Shown piece by piece: positions 22,800 to 34,839 of a stretch of DNA of 64,000 nucleotides (its first letter is position 1; each line of letters begins with the position of its first letter). The translations under genes were made by a program, and so were the position numbers. The DNA is taken from NCBI RefSeq assembly GCF_000344685.1, contig NW_006920415.1, forward strand, positions 268,834-332,833, written 5' to 3'. The notes under the pieces are model-generated. The model did no database searches, was not told the origin of the DNA, and saw only the letters and a list, made by a program, of their open reading frames with translations. The DNA comes from Gloeophyllum trabeum ATCC 11539. Lineage: Eukaryota > Basidiomycota > Agaricomycetes > Gloeophyllales > Gloeophyllaceae.

Positions 22800-24013
22800 C
22801 TCGGGACAGGTTTGTCGTATGTACGATAAGATGATTCTGCGATACCCATGGACTTCGGTAGGACCATAAAAAATTGTCAATGCCCCCATTGTTGTGTAAT
22901 CAATATCCCCGAGTCCTTGCGATGGAAGGTGGCTGCTTGATATCAAACTGCTGGCCATGTTCGGTAACGTTACTCTCATAATAACGTGGAGGTGTCTCGA
23001 ATTAGCCTGGCTGTCGATCGACACTGGGGCATATCGCCCGAAATAATGAGTTCAGTTAGTATTCAATCGGACATGAGATACTTAGATTCACTACGTACTT
23101 GCTTGAGACTGAACTGCATCCGGCTGTTTGTCCTACTTGTTGTCTCCTGGAATGAGATGGTGGTGGAAAATATGCTCGGCGCAGGTGATACTATAACTAT
23201 ATGGGGGCAGATGTGTCTGCTTTTCTCTACCGCTGCACCGATCTATGAGCCCGCCGTGGTCGGCATGGTGAGCACAGGAACATCAGAGATAACAAACCGG
23301 GACACGTCCGGGATTGGTTGCTGAGAAAGCGAAAGTCATCGGCCCCATCTACGAAAGATCGGCAAACGCCCGGATTGTGGCAAGACCACGGTCTTCGTAG
23401 CGTTGGGTGCCGTCACACATCAGCCACAAAGCTGCTTCGAAAAAGAAAACGCGGCGCCGGCAACCAATAGCGTCCCACAGGTCTTACCATCCGCAGTGGA
23501 AACGTCTTGCCACGGACGATCTTGCCCACGGTTCATCGACATCTTCCGCTAGTACCGGAGGTGCAGAAGGCAATAGAAGTCTACTCAACCCCAAAGCTCT
23601 GAGTGAAAGCTTATTCTGGAAAAGGGTTTACCACACCAACAGTCTTGCCTCTTGCATCGTATCAAAGGCTGAAGTCCCCTATTTATAGCCGTCAATGCGA
23701 AGAAACCGATGGAATCCGTTTGCTTACCCGTCAACTGCACAACTCAAGTTGATACACTCCTTGATTGACTGCTGCGCAGATCCAAACGGCAGTGTCTATT
23801 CTCTTCGGAAGTTCGGATGAGGCTCGCAGGTAACTCTTATGGAGGGATCGCAGTTTGCACGCTTCGCCAGGATTGACAGAAGCGAACACCGTTGGACTGT
23901 CGGGATGAGAACATAATCCTGCTCTAGTTATGATTCAATAGCAGAAGATCAGCCTCCACTCTTTATATCCAGCCGACAGTCTCGGGGCTCCTGTATCGCA
24001 GCAGGCATCCGCC
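22800..24013. other. Intergenic between tandem paralogues
   Basis: About 1.2 kb with no convincing gene. Apart from the TTTATAT at 23962-23968 before the second paralogue, no element was recognised and no third gene copy was detected by eye. Confidence 0.45.
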
Positions 24014-25274
24014 ATGGCCTCCGGGACAAACATCGATGTCGCAGAGCTCGCTGGTATGATAGTGGAATCGATTTTGTATGGTGCGCAGGACCCAGCGGCG
24101 ATGACGACCCTTCTGAACTCGGCGCTATGGCCCAGGTGTCTTCGTCGTCCTGTTCACAGTAGCGGCGTACCTCGCGATCGTGAGGCGACGCCATGTCAAG
24201 CTGAATCGCGTCCTCGTGCTAGTCGCGCTTGTCTTGTTCATCCTCGCGACGATGCAGCTTGCCGCGGATTGCACGAACATCTTCCTGGCATTCATCGACC
24301 GCAGCAGGGCAGAGCGGATCGCGTTCCTACACGACGTTTCGCAGCCTGTGTTTGTACTCAAGCACACCACGCTTATCCTCATGCGGCTGGTATCCGATCT
24401 GTTTGTCGTAAGTTGAGTTGCGGCCCGTGCAGTATGCATAGCCTGACGACTCTGCAGACGTACCGGCTGTGGATTCTTTGGGAGAAGAACATCTGGGTGG
24501 CAATCCTGCCCATATCCCTGTGTCTCGGCAGCGGAGGTTAGTTTCCTGACTAGCCGAAACAGTGATCTCTATCACTCACCTCTTCCCAGTCACGGGATTT
24601 CACATCATATGGTCCTTCCAGCACTTTAAGCGAGAATCACGAGCATCGCAGGAGAAATGGCTCATCGCCGTGTCCGCGCTGAGTCTCGCGGCTAATTTCA
24701 TAGCAACATGTACGTCTCATCTTACATCGCAGCTTCTCGAGGCGAGCGGTGAATGCTAAAGTGATGCGCAGGCCTCACCGCGTTCTACTTGTGGAACCAG
24801 AGCAGGAAGCTCGCCAAGATCGTCAAGTCGACGACTTCGAACCGGATGCCCGTGGTGAAGATAGTCATCGAGAGCACTGCCTTCAACGCCGCGTACATGA
24901 TCGCCAATACGGCCACGCTGGTCGCGGGGACAGAGGGACTCGAGACTATGGCTGAGCTGGTAGGTACACTTATAGGCACTTAAGAAGAGGGCGAGGACTC
25001 ACTTCTCGTGAAGGGGACCCCTTTGGTCGGGTGCATATTCATGCTTGTGATCATCCGGGTATGCCTCAATGCTTTGCAAGGCGCGGGCTTCGCGAGCCAT
25101 TCGACCGAGCTGCGCTCAATGCCTCGTTCCACCGGTAGCGAGAGATCACGAAATCGAAACCTTGACCAGCATATCGTGATAGACCAGGAAGTATTCGTGA
25201 GTCGGGACGGCGCACTTGCAATCAACATCTCGAAGGGAAGAAGTGGAAAATCAGACGAGGTGTCTCCGATTTGA
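24014..25274 (+). CDS. Multi-pass (about 7 TM) membrane protein, paralogue 2
   Basis: Exons 24014-24080, 24136-24407, 24458-24536, 24590-24709, 24772-24959 and 25014-25274 encode 328 residues. The exon lengths (67, 272, 79, 120, 188, 261) are identical to those of the gene at 21517, while the introns differ, so this is a tandem duplicate. Shared blocks include AELAGMIVESILYG, FLHDVSQPVFVLKHTT, VTGFHIIWSFQHF and GTPLVGCIFMLVI. The divergent parts are the first membrane segments and the C-terminal tail. The function is unknown; a plasma-membrane location is inferred from hydrophobicity only. As in paralogue 1, the last intron ends with GTGAAG. Confidence 0.87.
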
Positions 25275-25881
25275 TATCCTGCGTTGTCAATGCTGTATGA
25301 ATGTATTATTTAGTTCAGTACGTTACCGCTCGTTACCCTCTGGCAATACACCATACTTGCTATCTTTACATCTCAGCCACCTGGCAACCTTCCGGCTCTG
25401 GACGTGATGAAAGTGTAGTGTAGTCTTGCATTTTGACACGTGAGCCTGTACTGACAGATCATAGAGTTATGGAATCCTCTCACCTGGCCCTATACGAGAG
25501 TCATGGCAACGACATTCCGACTATAAACATCCGGATTAACGGGAGGGACTCAAATATAGACATCACGGGGAAGGGCTGCAGCCAAGCACGCATGACGCCT
25601 TGCTTAACGAATTGTGGGTCCGATCGATTATGGGGATATGGAAGTCGCCCGGATATCCATGGCACCTTACCATAGCGTTTGAGATAAAACCGACGGAGAT
25701 GCGAGAACTTTGAGGCGTGCGCATGCATTTCCATCGACTCGGTAAGGAAAGGAAAAGTCCCGACGTTGCATTGCCCTGAGCGTGTCCCGTATGCGTACCA
25801 TTATGACGGTATATGCCTTTGACAAGAAGATCCAGATATAATGTAGAACGGCCGGGAATCCGTGGTAGCCACTGGAAGTCA
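25275..25881. other. Convergent intergenic region, nothing recognised
   Basis: About 600 bp between the membrane-protein gene and the mitochondrial ribosomal gene. No protein-like frame was found. Confidence 0.5.
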
Positions 25882-26422
25882 TCACGACTTGCTAGCTTTC
25901 GGGTCGCCCGCACCTGCGGAAGCCTTCTCGCTCTCTGCCAGCTCGCTGAAATTCTCCCAGTCCACGACCCCTTCCTGCGCGCCTCCCCCAAATCTCCTGC
26001 TGAATCTGCCGAGCCGTCCGGTGGTCTCACTCTCCTCCTCAGCGCCTTGCGCTCTCATCATAGCCGTGTTCCTAATGTGCAAAAGGGCCTCGTCTCAAAA
26101 TCACTTGAAACAGCTTCAAAACCACACACCATAAAGGATTATTGGTAACATCGCGAGTTAGGCGGATAAGTGAACGGGGAGACGTTGTCCAGTGAATGAA
26201 GGTTGATCCGTCCGAGCGTACTACTTTCTGCGGAAATTGGGGAACGATAGGATTGGGCAGTTTGTTTGGACGACGTTTCCAGACGTGCGTACGACCGTAC
26301 GGTGAAGACGATACGAGACGCGTTTGGACCAATGGTCTAGCAGGCTGGCATGTACCGCATAGCGACCTTGACGTTGCAGCTATACTGCGAGAGGAGCTGG
26401 CGACGGCGCAGGACAGAGTCAT
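25882..26422 (-). CDS. Mitochondrial large ribosomal subunit protein bL31m
   Basis: Exons 26130-26422 and 25882-26071 encode 160 residues; the 58-nt intron splits a Trp codon. A basic, Ser/Arg-rich N-terminus (SSSRSIAATSRSL) looks like a mitochondrial presequence. The conserved core is QKVVRSDGSTFIHWTTSPRS followed by LIRLTRDVTNNPLW, typical of fungal bL31m (yeast Mrpl36 family). The C-terminal extension is acidic and low in complexity. The gene is divergent from EMC1, with 264 bp between start codons. Confidence 0.88.
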
Positions 26423-26686
26423 GTCGTGGTCGGCGTCGTAGAGTTCGACACAGAGGTCGCATTTTGTGATTATTATCTCAAACCTTGTCTTCTATATCGG
26501 GAAATAATGGAAAAGTACTGTATATTTAAAAAACTTATAATACATGTACACGTTAAAATTACTACATTACCATTCGTCATAATTCCCTAACGTGCCCTCA
26601 CTTCAGAGCAACACGTACTCATCGTTGAACACGTCGCGCTACTAAGACTGAACGCGCTGCGGCCGACGTCCATGAACTAACGAATA
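26423..26686. promoter_or_regulatory. Shared divergent promoter region of bL31m and EMC1
   Basis: 264 bp between two start codons that point away from each other, partly very AT-rich (runs of A and T near 26515-26570). No classical TATA box is correctly placed for both genes. A bidirectional housekeeping promoter is inferred from the spacing only. Confidence 0.5.
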
Positions 26687-29600
26687 ATGCTACTGTCTTT
26701 GCTAGCTGTCTTCGCCATTATCGGCCTAACAAGCGCGTTACACGCCTCCGAAGCCGGCGTGGTCGATTGGCAGAAGAGTTTGGTTGGCGTACCTTTGACC
26801 TATACCACCTCGCTGTCGCCCGCATTCCACCGCGTCCATGACACTGTAAACACGACGCGAAGCGTGATTCTGACTGCCACTGGGAATAATGTTCTGGCAG
26901 CGTTGGATCCCGTGGACGGTTCAGTCGGTATGTCTAACAGTGCCTGCCTTTAATGTGCAGCTACAAAGTAGAGGGGCAGTGTGGAGACAGATATACGAAG
27001 CGTCAGATCCTTTAACAGCTTACCAGAAGCAGAAAGACAGTAAGTTAGTGCTGAGGGGAAACACGTTGTATCTGACATGCTGGTGTAGCTGTTGCTGCTC
27101 TCTCAGGTCCCGGAGGCGCAACCTTACGAATATTCGATGCACTAACCGGGCAGCTACTGCTTGAGAACCGACTCCATGCCCCATCATCTGGACACCTCTC
27201 AGAGCCTATAGACCTCGGCACGGCTCTTTCTCTACAACCTACGGAAAACACCCGACCACATATTTTCGTGCTCACAAACGGCCACAGTGTGCGCCTTATA
27301 GATGGTTCCACGGGAGACATGAAGTGGGGATGGACATCCGCTGACCAGACGTCCGTAATATTGTGTACTCATACAATCGTGACCAATGAACTTATTTTAT
27401 CCGCATTGCTTCAGCTCCAAAGTTATATACACGAAGCTCGTCGCGACGTCGTCGACCGTCTACCTCATTGGCCTGTCCAAGTCTATCCAGTCCAACACCC
27501 TCCATATCACCTCCCTGTCTGCAAGCACGGGTGAGCTTATCGAAGACGTGGACGTGCCTTCGAATATCGCCGAAGGACCCGCAGACATCATCCCACTTAC
27601 CTCCGTTTCCGGTGCAGAGCCCCGCCTCGCATGGTTCGACCGGGGCGCGATCCGATCCATGCTGCTTACTCCCGACCTGAAGGACAAGCCTGCGAGCACG
27701 AAGGAGGCGCGGTACCGTCGGGTCATCGACGTGAACCTGGGAGAAGAGCGTGGAATATTTGTCGCGATACAGCATGACGGCTCGGCTCGCGTATTCAGGA
27801 TTGACGAGGAAGGGCCTGGAGTGAAGGCAATATGGGAGTTCGCTGACTCCGTAGGTCTTCGTATGCGTTGCTTCACAGTAGCTGTACTAAGAGGGTCTGT
27901 CTAGGCGGACTCTGGCCGCTACGCGCCGTCTATTTATTCGGGCGGGCTCGACAAGGAGGGGAACCCGTACGTCTCGCGGGTGTTCTGGTCTCATGTTCTC
28001 GGAGTAAGTTCATAATCGCTGTTTTCTCCATCTGAATGCCAACTCGATCCCTTTTGACAGAAAGCTAGCGTCCACGTATTTGCGCCTCACTTGGCGGATG
28101 GTAAGGGTCTCGTCTCCGGTTTCGCGTTCCCCTTCGATACCCGCACGCACGGTATTATCAATCACGTATGCGTACTTTGCCCACATATGAACGGCGTAAT
28201 AACTCTTAACTTTGTTTGATAGGTTGCGGTAGATAATGCTCACCCAGGTGGTTTTACCGTCTTGACCCGGCTCTTCGTGACCACGACGACGGGCGCCGTC
28301 CAATTCTGGCAGCGCGACGTGCTGGAGTGGACGAGAGAGGAGTCCCTTGCTAGTATCAGCGCAGCCGAGTTTGTGGACTTGCCGGAAGAGCAAGTTGTCC
28401 ATTCACACAATGCCGAAAGTTTCGTGCAGAGAGTCGTACGACATATCATTGACGCGAAGGTACGGTCATTTTCATCCTTCTCGTGAGCCATATACAAAGA
28501 CTGCCGTAGGACTTCCCGCGATATCTCGCAGCCTTTGTTAACCGCTTTCTTACGGGATCGTACGAGACAACTTCGTCCGTGCTGCCCTCTGCGGTCAATG
28601 CCAGCGGTCTCCTGACCCGTGACACGTTCGGATTCCGCAAAGTCATCGTCGCTGCGACTGGCTTTGGTAAAATCTACGGGCTGGATTCTAGCACAGGTGA
28701 TGTATTGTGGAGCCGAATCCTCGGTCTCGGATGGGCCGCGGAAGTCGGTGCTGTGATACGCCCACTGAAGATCTACGTGACGAGAACAGTGGCGGATGGA
28801 GACACTCCACAGGTCGTCGTCGTAACCCAGAGGAGGGCGGAGAATGTGAGCTTACGTCTGACGCGGTGTATACGTTGCTGATTCCGCCTAGACCCTTGTG
28901 GATACCGTGCTGTTCCACATTGACGCATTGACGGGTGAAGATGCGAGGGGGGCTTCTCCCTCCGGTGAGGTCCTTCAGGGCCTTGATATCATCTCCGGGC
29001 CGCTGGTCGACATGTTCTTCCTTCCGGGAGAGAAGAAGGTCGTCGTTCTTATCGACGAGTTCCTAGGGGTTCGCAGCATACTTCTCCTCGCGGTGTCCAT
29101 TCATTTACGGGAGACTTCCACAGGTTCATCTTTACCCTGACAACGACGAAAGCCAGGAGGCCTTTACCAAGGTAGCCAAGTCACTCTACCTCCCTCTTCG
29201 AGCAGGCGTGCCGGGCAATAGACGACTAGTAGGTCATCAAGTCCACCCGAACCCCGAGCTCCACGATCACTACTTCGCCTCCCCTATTTGGACAACCGAT
29301 TTCCCTGCTTCAGAAGACGTCCTCTCCATTATTCGACCTTCTCATAGTCAGCCTGTGGCCTCCCTGGGGAAAGTCCTGGGGAACCGCACGACTTTGTATA
29401 AATACCTCAACCCAAACCTGCTGGCTGTTGTGACTGCTTCGAAAACGGTGTCCAAATGTTCGATATACGTCGTAGATAGTGTCAAGGGCAGCATCCTCTA
29501 TCATGTCTCGCTTCCCGCACCGGACGGTGACTGTGATGTGAAGGCGAATTTGGTCGAGAATTGGCTGGTGTATACGTATTACAACGGCGAGGGCGACCGG

Positions 29601-30369
29601 CTTGGCCAGACCAAAGGTCAAACTCTGGTCTCTGTGGAGTTCTACGAGGGAAATAAACCCGATGATAAAACGCGCAGGTGAGACCCTTTCCATACCGTCA
29701 TGGGAGGAAGCTGAATAATCGGCAGTTCTGATATTTCTTCATATTCGGAGAAGAGCACGCATATCACCGCCTACGAACAAGCTTTCCTACTCCCGCATGG
29801 CATAACTGCTTTATCTTCGACCGCGACGAAATTCGGCATCACGACCAAAGACATCATAGGTGCGTATTGCTCTATGTCTTTGAGATGAAGTTTCGATCTA
29901 ACCCGTACCTGCAGTTGCATACCAGAATAACCAAATCCAATCCATACCTCGCCGTCTACTCGATCCTCGGAGACCGAAGCGCAAGCCCACCTCCGAAGAG
30001 ATGGAAGAAATGCTGATTCAATATGACCCGCTCCTTCCATATGAGCCCCGTGCCGTTTTATCGCATAATTATCAGGTACAGCATGATGCCAAAACGAGCT
30101 AACAGTCGTAGCTGACCTCATCTGTGTAGGTTGCAAATGTCCAGAGGGTTATCACCTCTCCAGCCTTGCTCGAATCGACGTCGTTGGTCTTCGCTTATGG
30201 TCTCGATCTCTTCCATACGCGAGTCACGCCCTCTGGGACATTCGACGTATTGAGTGAAAACTTCAACAAGGCCCAGCTTGTCTTTACTGTTGGCGGTTTG
30301 CTGGCTGCCATAATAATCACAAAGCCGATGGTGCAGAGGAAAAAATTGAGGGAAAGGTGGTATCAATAA
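26687..30369 (+). CDS. EMC1: ER membrane protein complex subunit 1
   Basis: Thirteen exons: 26687-26927, 26980-27039, 27089-27350, 27415-27850, 27905-28003, 28061-28165, 28223-28459, 28510-28845, 28892-29068, 29124-29677, 29726-29859, 29915-30075, 30130-30369. They encode 1013 residues, the usual EMC1 size. A signal peptide (MLLSLLAVFAIIGLTSALHA) is followed by a lumenal beta-propeller region with PQQ-like repeats (ALDPVDGSVVWRQ, IDGSTGDMKWGW, LDSSTGDVLWSRI). The C-terminal DUF1620-type domain carries QVHPNPELHDHYFASPIW, NRTTLYKYLNPNLL and IYVVDSVKGSILYH, and there is one membrane anchor (LVFTVGGLLAAIIITKPM) before a short basic tail. The complex inserts tail-anchored and multi-pass proteins into the ER membrane. 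All splice phases agree. Confidence 0.95.
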
Positions 30370-30443
30370 CGTTACTTGTTGGATGATCTGTAATTTATCT
30401 ACATAGAAAGTAATAGATGCCAGACTTCGTCCGTACTTGCCGA

Positions 30444-32096
30444 TCAAAGTTGGTCATAATGCTCGTACTCTGCCTCCATGAGTAAGAAGAACGCCTTCGA
30501 AGCGCAGCCAATGTCAGTGTCCAGTGGCTGACTTCTCCATGCCACACGTGAAAGGCAATACACTTACTTGACCTTCAGCTGCTGTCCCAGGGTCTGATAC
30601 GGGTCAGTTATACCGTCGCACCGTATGTCTGGAGAGGCCGAACACATACGATCGAAAGATGGGCTCCCACACACACCCTGCACGAGACCCCACCTGTCAA
30701 CCTTCAACCAAACAGCGTCTCTCATTCTCAGAGCTTCCATCCGCCAATCCCGTTCGCACGGATTTCCCCTTAGGTGACCTTTGCGGCACAGACGCAGTAT
30801 GGTGTATGATAGCTGCTGAGCAGCATTGGTTTCGACAAAGGTAGACGGGTCATTTAGGACGTCGTGGAAAAGGTGGTCCGAGCGGATATGGCGTAGCATT
30901 GCAGTTATCGTCCGTATGATGACCGAGAGAAGGGCGTCTCTCTCGGGCTCCCAGTCGGGTGGCAGGAAGTCCAACACCCTAGGATGAGAAGCGGAACGGT
31001 GGCCGGGGATCCTATTTAGTTTGATTGGAAAACGGTAGTATGCCCCAACGCACCTCGCCATGCCAGCAATGGCCCATCCGTTCCCGACTCCTGAAAGGAG
31101 CATCCGAAAGGAGATCTAGGTGAACGACAAGGTGCGAACGACCCAGGATCTTTCACTTACCCCAAAAGGCTTGGCGAATATATTCACCCTTTCCTGGATC
31201 GTAGATATGCGAGAACAGATGCTCGTCCTCATCCCATAGTACCTTAACATAAGCCATGGTCTGACGATAAGCCTCTCTGATATAACCTTCGTTATACCAC
31301 AAACTACCCGCAGCGGCGAGGCCTGGAGGACCCATGTAGATTGCGTCTACCCACAGCTGTACTTTACCCGCGAGATCTAAAAAAGAGGTAAGGTGATGTC
31401 AGAAACCAATCCACATGTACACGCACGACTCCATATTCCATCAGACGTTCTCGGAGTTTTATGCAGGAGATAGTCTATGGCACGCTTCGAGGCGTCCAGG
31501 TAGTAGTCTTCGGAGGTTACTTCATGTGCGTGGATGAGCGTTTCTAAGATTGCTGTCGTGTCTACGGAGCCTCTGTGTTTCCTTCAGTACGAAAGCGGGT
31601 CAGAAATGGCTAGCGAAGTCACGACATACTGATCTCCCTGACACAGACGAGCACTCAGGCGCCCGTCGTCTCCTTGTCGCACAACAGCTATCAGGGTGCA
31701 GGGGGCGTTCAAGGATTTAGGTTGCTGTCCGGGATATGGCACACTCACCATCATGGGCCATACAGACGAAATATTCTGGCCCGTAGTCGGATCGAAACGC
31801 GCAGTGGAACTCGTACAACGCCTGAGCAGCTACGCCTTGTTCCCAGGAAGCGCGAGACTGGTTCCGAATGTGACATTAGAGACGCGTTGTGGCTAAGAAA
31901 CCAATCATGATGTTGATTACCATGCAAAGCATTGCCATCATGACTTTCTCTATCATCGCCTGATACTCAAAGGTCACGGTAGTGCTCCAAGAAGCCTCGT
32001 TGTACCACTTGCCTTCGTCTTTGCCGTGAGATCCGCGTGCTGCGCGTGAATTGATTCGAGCATGGCAAGCTCGGATGAACTTAGTGGAGTGGTCAT
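30444..32096 (-). CDS. GH105-like unsaturated rhamnogalacturonyl hydrolase
   Basis: Ten exons: 32081-32096, 31921-32039, 31749-31857, 31630-31687, 31427-31572, 31161-31376, 31054-31090, 30650-30978, 30568-30593, 30444-30494, giving 368 residues. Family landmarks are WYNEASWSTTVTFEYQAMIE, SWEQGVAAQALYEF, GSVDTTAILETLIHA, the catalytic-Asp region LWVDAIYMG, FWGVGNGWAIAGMAR, LFHDVLNDPSTFVE, GLVQGVCGSPSFD and the C-terminal GTAAEGQAFFLLMEA. The enzyme removes the unsaturated galacturonyl residue left by pectin lyases, so it belongs to pectin use. The 5' end is uncertain: the 41-nt first intron is short, the ATG at 32096 leaves no signal peptide, and a hydrophobic stretch just upstream in frame lacks an ATG and follows a stop. 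Another first exon is possible. Confidence 0.88.
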
Positions 32097-32492
32097 TTGG
32101 GTAAAAATATGGCCAGCAATGATTGCAAGCAAAGTCGTATACAGGCTAACTCTGAAATGCACGCCTACCTAGACCAGTTCGTTATAATGTCTCGCACACT
32201 GGCAGTCGAGACGCAAACGGAACAGCGGCTCTGGCCCAGTTTCGATGACCTCGTGATTCACTGGTGCTGGATCGGCCGAGATACTGCCAGTCCAATTTTA
32301 GGTGAATATGACGACGGGTTGTGACGTGTTGCCGCAATATGTAGCAGCGCCTTCAAGTTATGAGCACCGCGGTATGGAGGACATCCTGTAATGTGGCGAA
32401 TGTGGCGAAAGAATGCGTCTCCGGCAATCGCCGCATGAACTTTACATAATGAACTCTTGTGTCGTATCGTCTTGTACGTATGATCCTCCTTA
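32097..32492. other. Intergenic upstream of the GH105-like gene
   Basis: About 400 bp presumably holding the GH105-like promoter and possibly a missing first exon. Nothing else was recognised. Confidence 0.4.
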
Positions 32493-33121
32493 CTATCATT
32501 GGGGGGGTTCTGTAAAAGTCAGATTTTTTACAGAACTCCGAAATCTCGAGAAGTATGCTACAGGGAGCTTAGCGGGTTGGTACGTATATGCATTGTATAC
32601 CATACAGATGGTCTGTGAAGTCAGAAATGCCTCAAGTTGGCCCCTTGTCGTATGGGAGGTTGAACACCGTCCAAAATGCCCACTGTAACAGGTCTGATGG
32701 CCACTTGATGGGTAGATCTGCCAGCCTACACGGCCCCGGCATATATCAGCTTGCCTAGAGGAGGTGTTTCTTGTATGTGTAAACCTCCTGCGCCCACCCG
32801 ATAATAGCTGCAGGCTTGTGAAGTGCTCGTATGGTAGATTTTACAGAACTCCAAGGGCCCAAGGGCGTGACAGATGCGTGACAGACGCGCGCGGATCGGA
32901 TAGTGTTACCCGCGCGTGACATTTTTACATTACTCCCCGCAAGTGCCGTCTGGTTGCGGCATCTCTCTGTATTACTCTGTACATAGTGAATCGAGATCAT
33001 TCTTTTTGCAGATGGTACTAAGGAAGGTATACTATGATGAGTGAAATTACAGGGAATGATGAAGAAGGTAGCCCTTGGCCGGTCATATTGTCAAGTTTTT
33101 ACAGAACCCCCCCAATGATAG
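32493..33121. mobile_element. MITE with 26-bp inverted ends, TA-flanked
   Basis: The left end CTATCATTGGGGGGGTTCTG followed by TAAAA is repeated inverted at the right end (33096-33121). TA dinucleotides flank it at 32491-32492 and 33122-33123. Further copies of TTTTACAGAACYCC occur inside near 32527 and 32839. The element is 629 bp with no coding capacity seen. The right half is repeated after the sequence gap, where its end falls at 34325. Confidence 0.75.
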
Positions 33122-33461
33122 TATGCACGTCATGTTCCCTTTGTCGAGAAATAATAACGGTGGGACTCACACTGATGCTGTTAGTATATGCGCAACATGC
33201 CAATTGAATCGATGCATGCAACTCGTGCAGGAAGGAATACTAGCCCACCAGCTCTTGTTTTGAAGGAAAACCTGGTTCAAACAAGCGGTAAATTTATAGG
33301 CCTCCTTTGAACAAAATATCTCGGGAGGAAGAGTGTAGAGAATCGCGGAGATGCACGGGTAGCCGGCTATGTTGGTGTTCGTCTCATGGGCCCACATCTT
33401 GGAATTGGCTAGTACCTTCAACTTGTGTCGCTACCGGAAGACCTAGAGGCTTTGGTATCCT
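32750..33461 (+). repeat. 712-bp direct repeat, copy 1, left of the gap
   Basis: This stretch recurs at 33954-34665 with an offset of 1,204 bp and no difference noticed except one inserted T next to the gap (GGTATCCT against GGTTATCCT). It contains the right half of the MITE and about 340 bp of flanking sequence. Confidence 0.9.
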
Positions 33462-33953
33462 NNNNNNNNNNNNNNNNNNNNNNNNNNNNNNNNNNNNNNN
33501 NNNNNNNNNNNNNNNNNNNNNNNNNNNNNNNNNNNNNNNNNNNNNNNNNNNNNNNNNNNNNNNNNNNNNNNNNNNNNNNNNNNNNNNNNNNNNNNNNNNN
33601 NNNNNNNNNNNNNNNNNNNNNNNNNNNNNNNNNNNNNNNNNNNNNNNNNNNNNNNNNNNNNNNNNNNNNNNNNNNNNNNNNNNNNNNNNNNNNNNNNNNN
33701 NNNNNNNNNNNNNNNNNNNNNNNNNNNNNNNNNNNNNNNNNNNNNNNNNNNNNNNNNNNNNNNNNNNNNNNNNNNNNNNNNNNNNNNNNNNNNNNNNNNN
33801 NNNNNNNNNNNNNNNNNNNNNNNNNNNNNNNNNNNNNNNNNNNNNNNNNNNNNNNNNNNNNNNNNNNNNNNNNNNNNNNNNNNNNNNNNNNNNNNNNNNN
33901 NNNNNNNNNNNNNNNNNNNNNNNNNNNNNNNNNNNNNNNNNNNNNNNNNNNNN
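33462..33953. other. Assembly gap (492 N)
   Basis: A run of 492 undetermined bases. Open frames drawn through it have no meaning. The identical sequence on both sides suggests that the gap is an unmerged overlap rather than missing DNA. Confidence 0.95.
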
Positions 33954-34665
33954 CTTGCCTAGAGGAGGTGTTTCTTGTATGTGTAAACCTCCTGCGCCCA
34001 CCCGATAATAGCTGCAGGCTTGTGAAGTGCTCGTATGGTAGATTTTACAGAACTCCAAGGGCCCAAGGGCGTGACAGATGCGTGACAGACGCGCGCGGAT
34101 CGGATAGTGTTACCCGCGCGTGACATTTTTACATTACTCCCCGCAAGTGCCGTCTGGTTGCGGCATCTCTCTGTATTACTCTGTACATAGTGAATCGAGA
34201 TCATTCTTTTTGCAGATGGTACTAAGGAAGGTATACTATGATGAGTGAAATTACAGGGAATGATGAAGAAGGTAGCCCTTGGCCGGTCATATTGTCAAGT
34301 TTTTACAGAACCCCCCCAATGATAGTATGCACGTCATGTTCCCTTTGTCGAGAAATAATAACGGTGGGACTCACACTGATGCTGTTAGTATATGCGCAAC
34401 ATGCCAATTGAATCGATGCATGCAACTCGTGCAGGAAGGAATACTAGCCCACCAGCTCTTGTTTTGAAGGAAAACCTGGTTCAAACAAGCGGTAAATTTA
34501 TAGGCCTCCTTTGAACAAAATATCTCGGGAGGAAGAGTGTAGAGAATCGCGGAGATGCACGGGTAGCCGGCTATGTTGGTGTTCGTCTCATGGGCCCACA
34601 TCTTGGAATTGGCTAGTACCTTCAACTTGTGTCGCTACCGGAAGACCTAGAGGCTTTGGTTATCC
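33954..34665 (+). repeat. 712-bp direct repeat, copy 2, right of the gap
   Basis: Second copy of 32750-33461. It begins exactly at the gap edge, as expected if two overlapping contig ends were placed side by side. Confidence 0.9.
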
Positions 34666-34685
34666 TGCATATTAATTAAATAAAG

Positions 34686-34832
34686 CTAAAGTAGCAGAAT
34701 TCCGTAGGGAAATCACTCTATTTGTATGTACCTAAAGTAGCAGATTAGCTACGGGTACATGATCAGCAATGGCACGAAAATATACACAGAGAACAGATCT
34801 CACCTCAGGATTCCGTAGGGAAATCACTGAGG
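34686..34832. repeat. Short interspersed direct repeats
   Basis: CTAAAGTAGCAGA occurs near 34686 and 34732, and ATTCCGTAGGGAAATCACT near 34699 and 34810. The second copy of the latter lies between CCTCAGG and its inverse CTGAGG. No coding frame was seen. This may be part of a degenerate mobile element. Confidence 0.55.
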
Positions 34833-34839
34833 TACACGA

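Noticed and set aside
33307..34123. Long open frames crossing 33462-33953
   Set aside because: They exist only because the N run has no stop codons; the coding parts on either side are short and repeat-derived.
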